Assembly: GCA_018377235.1 (NCBI GenBank)
Contig: JAGZZT010000002.1
Location: 1 to 64,000 of the forward strand
Length of the DNA stretch: 64,000 nt
Reading direction: 5' to 3'
Source: Clostridium sp.
GTDB taxonomy: Bacteria > Bacillota > Clostridia > Lachnospirales > Lachnospiraceae
Within the stretch, counting starts at the first letter, position 1; every line of letters starts with the position of its first letter. Both the position numbers and the translations under genes were made by a program. Under the pieces are notes generated by a model that saw nothing but the letters and a program-made list of their open reading frames with translations, was not told the DNA's origin and did not search any database. Below are positions 35,529 through 43,396 of this stretch, one piece after another.

Positions 35529-36380
35529 CTATTCTACCTCTTCCAGCATCTGCTCTACATAGGCAGGCAGATAGAAAGCGCCCTTATGCAGAGTCGTGGT
35601 ATAGTAATTACAGGAAAGTCCCTTAAGATTCCAGGCAGCCTCCCTCAAATCCTTCAGAGGATGATACTTCTTGGAGGCAAAGCCGAACAGCCAGTGGCCG
35701 GACGGATAGGTAGGAATGTGGGCCTGGTATACCCGGCTGATAGGGAAGGACTCCACAATCCTCTTGTGGGCTCTCTGGCAGGCCACCGCATCAGCCGGGT
35801 AGAAGGGGCTTTCATGCTGATTTACCATAATGCCGTCCTCATGGAGAGCCTTAAAGCAGCTGCCGTAAAACTCCCTGGTGAACAGTCCCTCTCCCGGTCC
35901 GAAGGGATCTGTGGAATCCACAATAATTAAATCGTACTGATCCTCACAGGAGCGGACAAAGCGGACACCGTCCTCATAGTGGATGCTCAGTCTCGGATCG
36001 TCCAGGCGGCAGGAAGTCTTCGGCAGATATTTCTTGCACACCTCCACCACCAGCTCATCGATCTCCACCAGATCAATGTGCTCAATCTCTGGATATCTTG
36101 TCAGTTCCCGGATAACGCCTCCGTCCCCGGCTCCGATTACCAGCACGTTCTTCACTGCCGGATGAACCGCCATAGGCACATGGGTAATCATCTCGTGGTA
36201 AATAAACTCGTCCTTCTCCGTCAGCATCATATATCCGTCCAGCGTCAGAAAACGCCCGAACTCCGGTGAATCGAACACGTCAATGCGCTGAAACTCGCTT
36301 TTACCGCTGTAAAGCTGGCGATCCACACGAATGGACAGCTTCACATTGGAAGTCTGTTCCTCTGAAAACCAGTATTCCAT
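35529..36380 (-). CDS. speE: Spermidine synthase (polyamine aminopropyltransferase)
   Basis: SpeE transfers the aminopropyl group of decarboxylated SAM to putrescine. The 283 residues include LDGYMMLTEKDEFIYHEM, the SAM-type motif VLVIGAGDGGVIREL, and the catalytic-region VDSTDPFGPGEGLF. Both this and the speD product are needed for the classical spermidine route. It lies 46 bp downstream of the speA-like gene. Confidence 0.96.
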   Translation of the reverse strand: MEYWFSEEQTSNVKLSIRVDRQLYSGKSEFQRIDVFDSPEFGRFLTLDGYMMLTEKDEFIYHEMITHVPMAVHPAVKNVLVIGAGDGGVIRELTRYPEIEHIDLVEIDELVVEVCKKYLPKTSCRLDDPRLSIHYEDGVRFVRSCEDQYDLIIVDSTDPFGPGEGLFTREFYGSCFKALHEDGIMVNQHESPFYPADAVACQRAHKRIVESFPISRVYQAHIPTYPSGHWLFGFASKKYHPLKDLREAAWNLKGLSCNYYTTTLHKGAFYLPAYVEQMLEEVE

Positions 36381-36426
36381 CCTGTTCTCCTCTCTTCTGC
36401 TTCTCTATTTCCCTTAACTCTTCTCT

Positions 36427-37884
36427 TTAATTGCTTCCCTTAATGACATTCAGCCGCAGAATATCAGCGTCTTCCGGTCCTGTCATGGTACAGCCCTTTT
36501 CCTTAGCAAAGGCAATGTATGCCAGAATTTCCTCTGTAATACGCTCTCCAGGGGCCAGAATCGGAATTCCCGGCGGATAGCACATGACGAACTCGCTGCA
36601 GATATAGCCCGCTGTCTCCTCGATAGGCAGGGATATCTTATCCGCATAGAAAGCGTCCTGAGGAGACACAGCTACCTGAGGATCAATGTACTCCGGAACC
36701 GCCATGCCTGTTCCGGCTGTTCCGAATCTGCGGCGTATCTCCGCCAGGGCACTGACCAGACGCTCAATATCTCTCTGTCTGTCGCCAATGGAAAGATAGG
36801 CCAGAAGATTGCCCAAATCTCCAAATTCAATCTGAATATCGTACTCATCCCGAAGGAGATCGTAAACCTCGATGCCTGCCAGACCAATATCCAGCGTATG
36901 AACAGAAAGCTTCGTCACGTCGAAATCATAAATACTGTCCCCATTGATCAGCTCTTTGGAAAAGGCGTAGTAGCCTCCAATGGCATTAATTTCTTTTCTG
37001 GCGTCATCAGCCATCCGCACTACCCCTGCAAAGGCTTCCTTTCCTCTGAGAACCAGATTCCGTCTGGAAATATCCAGGCTTGACAGAAGCAGATAAGAGC
37101 CGCTGGTAGTCTGAGTCAGGTTAATAATCTGGCGCACATGGCCCTCATTCATGGCCGGACCGATTAAGAGCAGGGAACTCTGTGTCAGGCTGCCGCCTGA
37201 TTTGTGCATGGAAACAGCGGCCATATCCGCCCCTGCCGCCATAGCTGAAACCGGGAGATTTTCTCCGAAATAGAAGTGGGTTCCATGAGCCTCGTCTGCC
37301 AGGCACAGCATTCCGTGACTGTGAGCCAGCCGGACAATCTCCCGAAGATTTGAGCAGATTCCATAGTAGGTAGGATTGTTTACCAGAACCGCCTTGGCAT
37401 CTGGATTTTCCTTAATAGCCTTCTCCACCTGCTCTACCTTCATTCCCAGCGGGATCCCCAGACGCATATCGCACTCCGGATTTACGTAAACAGGAATCGC
37501 GCCGCACAAAATCAGCGCTCCTACTACGCTTCTGTGCACGTTTCTGGGAAGGATAATTTTATCTCCTCTCTTTACCACGGAAAGGATCATGCTCTGTACT
37601 GCTGAAGTAGTTCCGCCTACCATCAAAAATGCGTGAGCTGCCCCAAAGGCCTCAGCTGCCAGCCTCTCTGCCTCAGCAATTACAGAGACAGGATGGCACA
37701 GATTATCCAGAGGTTTCATGGAATTGACGTCAATTCCCACACATTTCTCCCCCAGCAGATTTACTAGTTCTGGATTTCCTCTTCCTCTTTTGTGTCCCGG
37801 CACGTCAAAGGGGACAACTCTCATATGTTTAAAACGCTCCAGCGCCTCGAAAATCGGGGCATTGTCCTGAGTCAGTTCTCTCAC
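36427..37884 (-). CDS. speA: Orn/Lys/Arg decarboxylase family protein, probably arginine decarboxylase
   Basis: This is a fold-I PLP decarboxylase of 485 residues, the short Gram-positive form. Key features are FDVPGHKRGRG near residue 26, LADEAHGTHFYF (DEAHG 197-201) and the PLP lysine K228 in SMHKSGGSLTQSS. The adjacent agmatinase makes arginine the likeliest substrate (SpeA), but lysine decarboxylases share this fold. It is the second gene of the operon. Confidence 0.88.
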   Translation of the reverse strand: MRELTQDNAPIFEALERFKHMRVVPFDVPGHKRGRGNPELVNLLGEKCVGIDVNSMKPLDNLCHPVSVIAEAERLAAEAFGAAHAFLMVGGTTSAVQSMILSVVKRGDKIILPRNVHRSVVGALILCGAIPVYVNPECDMRLGIPLGMKVEQVEKAIKENPDAKAVLVNNPTYYGICSNLREIVRLAHSHGMLCLADEAHGTHFYFGENLPVSAMAAGADMAAVSMHKSGGSLTQSSLLLIGPAMNEGHVRQIINLTQTTSGSYLLLSSLDISRRNLVLRGKEAFAGVVRMADDARKEINAIGGYYAFSKELINGDSIYDFDVTKLSVHTLDIGLAGIEVYDLLRDEYDIQIEFGDLGNLLAYLSIGDRQRDIERLVSALAEIRRRFGTAGTGMAVPEYIDPQVAVSPQDAFYADKISLPIEETAGYICSEFVMCYPPGIPILAPGERITEEILAYIAFAKEKGCTMTGPEDADILRLNVIKGSN

Positions 37885-37932
37885 CCTCTTACTCTCCTCT
37901 CTTGCTCTTTGTTTTCCACGTCCGGCCCTGTC

Positions 37933-38703
37933 CTATGGTCCCGGATGGTAAATATTCCTTCCGCTGAAGATCTCTATCATCTCCCGCCTCAGACTGTGCA
38001 TAATCTCCAGGCGCACCGTTGGCGGAAGCTCGTAAATATCTGTCTTAAACAGGTAATTCTGTAAATCCACCTCTTTGACCATCATCTTCGTGTGGAACAG
38101 GTTTGCCTCATATACGTTAATATCCACCGCATCGTAGCGGCGCATGATTTCCGGATCAATATAATCCTGAATGGAGGCTACATGGTGATCCATGAACAGC
38201 TTCCTCCCGTCCACATCCCTGGTAAAGCCTCTGACCCGGTAATCCATGGTAATAATATCAGAATCAAAGGAACGGATCAGATAGTCCAGTGTGGAAAGAG
38301 GGGTAATCTCTCCGCAGGTTGCCACGTCGATATCCACCCGGAATGTGGCCAGGCAGGTCTCCGGATGATACTCCGGATACGTATGCACCGTAACGTGGCT
38401 CTTGTCCAGATGTGCCAGCTGCATGTCTCCGGCCGGAACCATGGTTTTCTCTGCAATCAAAATTGTCACGGAGGCTCCCTGGGGCTCGTAATCCTGTTTT
38501 GCGATATTTAATACTCTGGCCCCGATCATGTCTGTCAGGCTGGTAAGAATGTTTGTCAGACGCTCGGAATTGTACTGCTCGTCAATATAAGCGATATAGT
38601 CTTTCTGTTCTCTGGCTGTCTTCGCGTAACAGACATCGTAAATATTAAAGCTCAGGGATTTCGTCAGGTTGTTAAACCCGTACAGCTTCATCTTTTCCCC
38701 CAT
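37933..38703 (-). CDS. speD: S-adenosylmethionine decarboxylase proenzyme
   Basis: SpeD makes decarboxylated SAM, the aminopropyl donor for SpeE. The 256-residue protein is the longer E. coli-like class. The self-cleavage site is K101-S102 in LDKSHVTVHTYPE, where Ser becomes the pyruvoyl group. AGGAG precedes the ATG. It opens the polyamine operon, and a strong intrinsic terminator stands only 38 bases upstream of its start codon. Confidence 0.96.
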   Translation of the reverse strand: MGEKMKLYGFNNLTKSLSFNIYDVCYAKTAREQKDYIAYIDEQYNSERLTNILTSLTDMIGARVLNIAKQDYEPQGASVTILIAEKTMVPAGDMQLAHLDKSHVTVHTYPEYHPETCLATFRVDIDVATCGEITPLSTLDYLIRSFDSDIITMDYRVRGFTRDVDGRKLFMDHHVASIQDYIDPEIMRRYDAVDINVYEANLFHTKMMVKEVDLQNYLFKTDIYELPPTVRLEIMHSLRREMIEIFSGRNIYHPGP

Positions 38704-38741
38704 GGTTTTCTCCTTTGCCCAAATGTCTTAAAAAATATGGT

Positions 38742-38781
38742 AAATAAAAAAGGGATCGTGCGCCTGCTGCACACAATCCCT
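38742..38781 (-). terminator. Intrinsic terminator in the speD leader (attenuator candidate)
   Basis: On the minus strand AGGGAT-T-GTG-T-GC (38781 onward) pairs with GC-G-CAC-G-ATCCCT and is followed by TTTTTATTT. No promoter is visible between it and speD. A second AAAGGGAT at 38828-38821 could pair with ATCCCTTT of the 3' arm and U tract, an 8-bp alternative helix that would break the terminator. Confidence 0.8.
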
Positions 38782-38974
38782 GCGGTTATTCCATCTCTGA
38801 TATATTCTCTGCAGTCTAAAATCCCTTTACCGGCAGCTTTCCCGCACCGCCTTTTTGTTCCAGGCATCTGCCTCCCTGCCGTGCCGCCTTCCAGCGTCTT
38901 TTCGGGTCTTTCCTGCAAAAATTTTATCATCCCCGGATTCTTCGTCCTCCGCCGAAGTCTCCGCGTTTTTCCAT

Positions 38975-39233
38975 AGAATGTAAAGTCCAGAGTCTATATA
39001 GCAAATATCTCACTTTTACTACTCTTATTGACCGTTTCACAAGTGGTTGCACGCAGAATGCGTATCGGTTATAAAGTAACCAACTTATAAAATTTGAGCT
39101 TTTAACTCAATCAATAAGGCAACAAAATGTTACCAGACCGGCACTTGCCCCGGCTGTCCGTATGGCCTTGACTCCCAACGGAGTGGGCAATAATATTTGC
39201 ATGGAAGTTCTGCTTTTACTTTAATCCCATGAC
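38975..39233 (-). ncRNA. Structured RNA / leader upstream of the polyamine operon
   Basis: Transcribed from the promoter at 39240-39268. The ends close by an interrupted stem: TAAAGU, CAGA and GCAAAUAU of the 5' side (39223-39193) pair with AUAUUUGC (39008-39001), UCUG (38991-38988) and ACUUUA (38986-38981). Inside are clean small hairpins: ACUCC/GGAGU, CCGG/CCGG, GGUAAC/GUUGCC, UUGAG/CUCAA, GGUUA/UAACC and ACGCA/UGCGU. There is no plausible ORF. It is either a stand-alone ncRNA or the sensor part of a speD riboswitch. I could not match it to tmRNA, RNase P, SRP RNA or SAM-I. Confidence 0.65.
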
Positions 39234-39239
39234 GGGTTT

Positions 39240-39268
39240 ACTATATCGGATTTCAGAGCTGTTGTCAA
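39240..39268 (-). promoter_or_regulatory. Strong promoter of the structured RNA / polyamine leader
   Basis: The minus strand has TTGACA (39268-39263), a 17-bp spacer and TATAGT (39245-39240), placed between cca and the structured RNA. Start near 39233. Confidence 0.85.
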
Positions 39269-39290
39269 TCGTTTTTTCTGTGTTTTCTTC

Positions 39291-40550
39291 CTATTGTTTA
39301 AGCGCCATAGAAAGCAGCTCCTCCCGGCTGTTTTTCCGAGGTTCCTCCAAAACTGCCTCAAACAGCCGTGCCAGGGCTTCCCCCACAGCCTTTCCCTGTT
39401 TTACGCCTGCCTCTATCAAATCATTCCCTGTCACTTTCATGTCCTTCATCCGAATACAGTCTCCCCGCGTCCGAATCTGTCTGCACAGCTCCTCCGCCCG
39501 TCCTGCCTGCTCTGCATTTTCTGAAAACAGGCATCTCTCAAACAGGAGAAACGCATCAAACAGCCAGTCTTCCATCTGGCTCATGACCTTTCTCACTGCG
39601 GCTTCTTCGGCCGGAAGGGGGAGTCCCGAAAAGGCGATCAGCGTTTTCGCGCTGCGGATCGTATGATTATCAAGCTTCAGCTCCTTAAGAATCATCTCTG
39701 CCCTTTTTTCTCCCAGATGGGCTAACAGCGCCCCATACCGGAAATATTTCTCCCTGGGCAGCTTCCCGCTTCTTTTAAGGCGCTCTTCCAGGCTGATCCC
39801 CTGTTTTTCCGCCTCTGAAAAAATTTCAGGAAAGGTTTTAGTCATGTAGGGGCTCATGCCTGTCTCCTCCATAGCCAGCACCCCCTGGGGCTTTCCGGAA
39901 AGAAGTGTCTTCGTAAGCTCCGTCTGAATCCTCTCCTTGCTCACATGGGACAGATTGGGGGCAATCCGGGAAAGAGCCAGCCAGGTTTCCTCCTCAATAG
40001 TAAAATCCAGCTGAGCGGCAAAGCGGACTGCCCTCATAATTCTCAGAGCGTCCTCTGTAAAACGCTCCATGGCGTCTCCCACACAGCGGATCCGCTTGGC
40101 CTTTAAGTCCTCCAGGCCTCCGAAAATATCCACCAGCCCCGTCTCATGGCTGTAAGCCATGGCATTGATAGTAAAATCACGGCGGCGCAGATCCTCACGG
40201 AGATCTGCCGTAAATTCTACCTCCTTCGGATGGCGTCCATCCTCGTACTCTCCGTCAATCCGATAGGTGGTAATCTCGTAGCCCACATGATCCCGTATCA
40301 CGGTGACTGTCCCGTGCTGAAGTCCTGTGTCCACTGTCTTTCCAAACACGGCCTTCACCTGCTCCGGACGCGCTGAAGTAGTGATATCCCAGTCCCCTGG
40401 GGTTCTATTTAAGATCGTATCCCTCACACAGCCGCCTACGGCAAAGGCCTCATGCCCCCTGTCCCGCAGCTTTCTCAGAATCCATTCTACCTGAGGCGGA
40501 AGCTGAATTTTAAACTCTGTTTTATTATTATCAAGATAGTGGTTGCTCAT
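39291..40550 (-). CDS. cca: CCA-adding tRNA nucleotidyltransferase
   Basis: Cca adds or repairs the CCA end of tRNAs, needed here because the tRNA-Ser genes lack CCA. The 419 residues include the head motif AVGGCVRDTILNRTPGDWDI, RRRDFTINAMAY and the RAVRFAAQLDF neck region, without an HD phosphohydrolase domain that I can recognise. The start overlaps the stop of the upstream acetyltransferase by four bases. Confidence 0.95.
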   Translation of the reverse strand: MSNHYLDNNKTEFKIQLPPQVEWILRKLRDRGHEAFAVGGCVRDTILNRTPGDWDITTSARPEQVKAVFGKTVDTGLQHGTVTVIRDHVGYEITTYRIDGEYEDGRHPKEVEFTADLREDLRRRDFTINAMAYSHETGLVDIFGGLEDLKAKRIRCVGDAMERFTEDALRIMRAVRFAAQLDFTIEEETWLALSRIAPNLSHVSKERIQTELTKTLLSGKPQGVLAMEETGMSPYMTKTFPEIFSEAEKQGISLEERLKRSGKLPREKYFRYGALLAHLGEKRAEMILKELKLDNHTIRSAKTLIAFSGLPLPAEEAAVRKVMSQMEDWLFDAFLLFERCLFSENAEQAGRAEELCRQIRTRGDCIRMKDMKVTGNDLIEAGVKQGKAVGEALARLFEAVLEEPRKNSREELLSMALKQ

Positions 40551-41128
40551 ACGCTCTTCTCTTTCTGTTTCTGCCTTTTCTGCATTCTTTTTTCCATTAC
40601 ATAGTTAGTCAGAAGCACTCCTTTTCGTTCTACCTGCTGCTCTTGCTTCACCTGATATCCCCTGGCCTCGAAAAAAGGCCGGGCTGTAATGGAGGCGTGA
40701 GTTGTGATGCACAGAGGCCGCTCTTCCTGCCTTTGCCTCATGACTCTGACTGCCTCCTGTTCCAGCGCCTCGCAGACAGCGGTTCCTATTCCTCTTCCCT
40801 GAAAATCCCTGTGGACGTACAAGCGGTCCAGATATCCAGTTTCATCAATATCGCCAAAGCCTGCCAGGACTCCGCCCGCCTCCGCCGCCAGACTGAAATG
40901 AGCAGTAAGAGAATTGTTCCAGACGGCTTCATCCGGTTTTCCGTCTGCCCATGCGTCCAGCTGTTCTGCTGTGTAATCCCTGGCGTTAACCGTGTGTACC
41001 GTATCGTAAAACAGCTGAAGCACCTGGCCGCAGTCGGAAGGCCGGTAAGGCCTTAAAACAAAGGAAAAAGAATCACAGAAAGAAGCTTCCCCCTCTAATC
41101 CTGTCTCTATATCCTTTTCATGTTCCAT
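40547..41128 (-). CDS. GNAT family N-acetyltransferase
   Basis: The protein has 193 residues. After a variable N terminus, residues from 25 (FVLRPYRPSDCGQVLQLFYDTVHTV-like) resemble the YafP branch of GNATs, with DYTAEQLDAWA and the acetyl-CoA loop VHRDFQGRGIGTAVCEAL. The C-terminal tail is Lys/Gln-rich. GGAGG lies seven bases upstream. Coupled to cca; substrate unknown. Confidence 0.85.
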   Translation of the reverse strand: MEHEKDIETGLEGEASFCDSFSFVLRPYRPSDCGQVLQLFYDTVHTVNARDYTAEQLDAWADGKPDEAVWNNSLTAHFSLAAEAGGVLAGFGDIDETGYLDRLYVHRDFQGRGIGTAVCEALEQEAVRVMRQRQEERPLCITTHASITARPFFEARGYQVKQEQQVERKGVLLTNYVMEKRMQKRQKQKEKSV

Positions 41129-41263
41129 ACCATGTCCTCCTGATTCCTCTGTAAACGGCGCCCCCGTTCGATTTCAATATCATTATATACATTTTCATTT
41201 CCAGCATCAACCAAAAGAAGGACCGACATGCAGGAGAAAAGAAATGTTTCCTGCTTCCTTCTG

Positions 41264-41313
41264 ACATCAAAAGCGCCGCAGAACAGCAGATTTCTCTGCC
41301 GTCCTGCAGCGCT
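41264..41313 (-). terminator. Probable terminator downstream of proS
   Basis: On the minus strand AGCG..GCAG..GCAG pairs with CTGC..CTGC..CGCT (41313-41272) as an interrupted long stem, followed by TTTTGATG. It lies ~95 bp past the proS stop; the remaining sequence up to the acetyltransferase start shows no gene. Confidence 0.6.
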
Positions 41314-41408
41314 TCTCAATTTCATCTGTCTATTCCAGAAGCAAGAACCGCTTCCCCCTGTCCATGAAAATCTTCTCCGGGCAGATGCGCCTGCACACAT
41401 GGAAGCTA

Positions 41409-42842
41409 TTAGTACGCCTTGCCCCAGTAAACCATCTTTGTAGCTGGTTTTCCGCAGCAGACACAGGTGTCGGCTACCTTTTCCTGGTTAAACGGCATAC
41501 ATCTGGAGGTTACGCCTGCAATCTCCTTTAACTTGTCCTCACACTCCTGGCAGCCGCACCACATAGCGCGGATAAAACCCGGCTTATTATCTGCTAGATC
41601 TTTCATCTCGTCCAGGTTCACAGCAGTGTAGGTATGGGCGTCACGGTGAGTTCTGGCGCGCTCGAACATATCGTGCTGAATCGTGTCGAGAAGCTCTGTC
41701 ACCTTCTCCCTGATCTCGTCTAAGGATACTGTCATCTTCTCATGGGTATCGCGGCGGACTAATACTGCCTGATTGTTCTCCAGATCCTTCGGTCCAATTT
41801 CCACGCGCACCGGAATTCCCCTCATCTCGGACTCGCTGAACTTCCAGCCCGGACTCTTATCAGAATCGTCTACTTTCACGCTGAAGCTGGAAAGTACGTC
41901 CTTTAACTCGTATGCCTTATCCAGGACGCCCTCTGCCTGCTGGCGAATCGGAACAATTACAACCTGTGTCGGAGCGATTCTCGGCGGCAGCACAAGGCCG
42001 TTGTCATCTCCGTGAACCATGATAATAGCTCCAATAAGCCGGGTTGTCATACCCCAGGATGTCTGATGAACGTATTTTAACTTGTTGTCCTTATCAGAAA
42101 ACTGGATTCCAAATGCCTTGGCAAAACCATCGCCGAAGTTGTGGCTGGTTCCTGACTGAAGAGCCTTTCCGTCGTGCATCAGAGCCTCAATAGTATAGGT
42201 AGCCTCAGCTCCCGCAAACTTCTCCTTGTCTGTCTTTCTTCCGCGGATAACCGGCATTGCCAGCACTTCCTCGCAGAAATCAGCGTAAAGATTCAGCATC
42301 TGCTCTGTTCTCTCCTCTGCCTCCTCTGCTGTAGCATGGGCTGTGTGGCCCTCCTGCCATAAGAACTCTCTGGAGCGCAGGAACGGTCTGGTTGTCTTCT
42401 CCCAGCGGACAACAGAGCACCACTGGTTATAGAGCTTTGGCAGATCTCTGTAGGACTGAATATCCCTTGCATAGAAATCGCAGAACAGAGTCTCAGAGGT
42501 CGGGCGTACACACATTCTCTCCTGAAGAGGCTCCAGCCCTCCGTGCGTAACCCAGGCTACCTCAGGTGCGAAGCCCTCCACATGATCCTTCTCCTTCTGG
42601 AGCAGGCTTTCCGGAATGAACATAGGCATGTATACGTTCTGAACGCCGGTCTCCTTAAAACGCTTGTCCAATTCCCTCTGAATGTTTTCCCAGATTGCGT
42701 ATCCAGCCGGCTTAATGACCATACAGCCCTTTACGCTGGAATAATCGATTAATTCTGCCTTTTTTACCACGTCTGTGTACCACTGAGCGAAGTCCACATC
42801 CATGGAGGTAATGGCTTCTACTAACTTTTTGTCCTTTGCCAT
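41409..42842 (-). CDS. proS: Prolyl-tRNA synthetase
   Basis: ProS charges tRNA-Pro. The 477-residue product is the short form without editing insert: motif 2/3 elements RPTSETLFCDFYARDIQ, FLRSREFLWQEGHTAHA and HGDDNGLVLPPRIAPTQVVI are clear. C-terminal cysteines (CQEC, CVCCGKPA) suggest zinc. The frame stays open far upstream through the T-box, but MAKDKKLVEAI with GGAGAA-like site is the start. Expression is controlled by the T-box leader upstream. Confidence 0.96.
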   Translation of the reverse strand: MAKDKKLVEAITSMDVDFAQWYTDVVKKAELIDYSSVKGCMVIKPAGYAIWENIQRELDKRFKETGVQNVYMPMFIPESLLQKEKDHVEGFAPEVAWVTHGGLEPLQERMCVRPTSETLFCDFYARDIQSYRDLPKLYNQWCSVVRWEKTTRPFLRSREFLWQEGHTAHATAEEAEERTEQMLNLYADFCEEVLAMPVIRGRKTDKEKFAGAEATYTIEALMHDGKALQSGTSHNFGDGFAKAFGIQFSDKDNKLKYVHQTSWGMTTRLIGAIIMVHGDDNGLVLPPRIAPTQVVIVPIRQQAEGVLDKAYELKDVLSSFSVKVDDSDKSPGWKFSESEMRGIPVRVEIGPKDLENNQAVLVRRDTHEKMTVSLDEIREKVTELLDTIQHDMFERARTHRDAHTYTAVNLDEMKDLADNKPGFIRAMWCGCQECEDKLKEIAGVTSRCMPFNQEKVADTCVCCGKPATKMVYWGKAY

Positions 42843-42877
42843 GGAAATTCTCCTTTTAGTAAAATATTTGGTGGAAA

Positions 42878-43186
42878 ATAAAAAACCGCCCGATCCCCAC
42901 TGAAATAGGGACCGAACAGTCTGCGCTGTCGGCGGTACCACCCTGATTAACCGGCTTTCCCGGTTCTCTCTCGTTCCGTTAACGCCGGAAATACGTTGCA
43001 CTTTCGCAGAAAGAAAACGGCAGATATCCTCTGCTCCTGCCAGTCCGGAACCGTCCGGCTCATCTCCCGCCTCATGCACAGCTCCAAGGAAGGTTCAATC
43101 CTGAGTGACACAGGGACGTTCCACCATCTGTCCCCTCTCTGGAAGTGTGTCAGAATCTACTGGGCCTCTTCACAGCCATTTATCTA
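42878..43186 (-). promoter_or_regulatory. T-box riboswitch of proS
   Basis: The antiterminator bulge sequence GGGTGGTACCGCC (42943-42931) is the T-box hallmark. A terminator follows: CGGTCCC/GGGATCG stem and TTTTTTATTTT (ending ~42878). AGAGAGG near 43142 opens stem I, and CCU at 43093-43091 in TTGAACCUUCC is a plausible proline specifier. Uncharged tRNA-Pro would favour read-through into proS. Confidence 0.9.
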
Positions 43187-43192
43187 CTGCTG

Positions 43193-43221
43193 ATTTTACG
43201 CTGTGGCCAGTGCTTTGTCAA
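43193..43221 (-). promoter_or_regulatory. proS T-box promoter
   Basis: The minus strand has TTGACA (43221-43216), a 17-bp spacer and TAAAAT (43198-43193). Positions 43222-43295 hold nothing else I can identify. Confidence 0.8.
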
Positions 43222-43295
43222 GACTCTAGTTCGCTGGGGCAGGACAGCCGCAAAAATAATTGATACCCAGCCTGCCACTTTTCCCTTCTTCCCGG

Positions 43296-43324
43296 TTGAT
43301 AAAATCAGAAATGTGTAGTATTAT
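43296..43324 (+). promoter_or_regulatory. alr promoter
   Basis: TTGATA (43296-43301), a 17-bp spacer and TATTAT (43319-43324). It diverges from the proS promoter 75 bp away. Confidence 0.65.
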
Positions 43325-43335
43325 CTATACATCTT

Positions 43336-43371
43336 ACAAAAAAACTCAAGATTTTCCGAAATCTTGAGTTT
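43336..43371 (-). terminator. Perfect hairpin at the alr 5' end, terminator-like on the minus strand
   Basis: A 13-bp perfect stem AAACTCAAGATTT/AAATCTTGAGTTT (43342-43371, loop TCCG) is followed by TTTTT only when read on the minus strand. It would stop antisense transcription from alr before the proS control region, and forms a 5' hairpin on alr mRNA. Confidence 0.65.
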
Positions 43372-43396
43372 AAATTCGTATTGGAGGAATCTCACT

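Noticed and set aside
38975..39233. tmRNA, RNase P RNA, SRP RNA or SAM-I riboswitch
   Set aside because: No tRNA-like end with tag frame, no GAGGAAAGUCC block, no SRP apical loop and no SAM-I core were found.
41107..41400. 97-residue minus-strand ORF between proS and the acetyltransferase
   Set aside because: Arg/Ser/Cys-rich composition without motif, overlapping the start of the acetyltransferase and the probable proS terminator.
42843..43079. N-terminal extension of ProS
   Set aside because: The frame is open through the T-box leader, but the sequence is the regulatory RNA and MAKDKKLVEAI is the family start.
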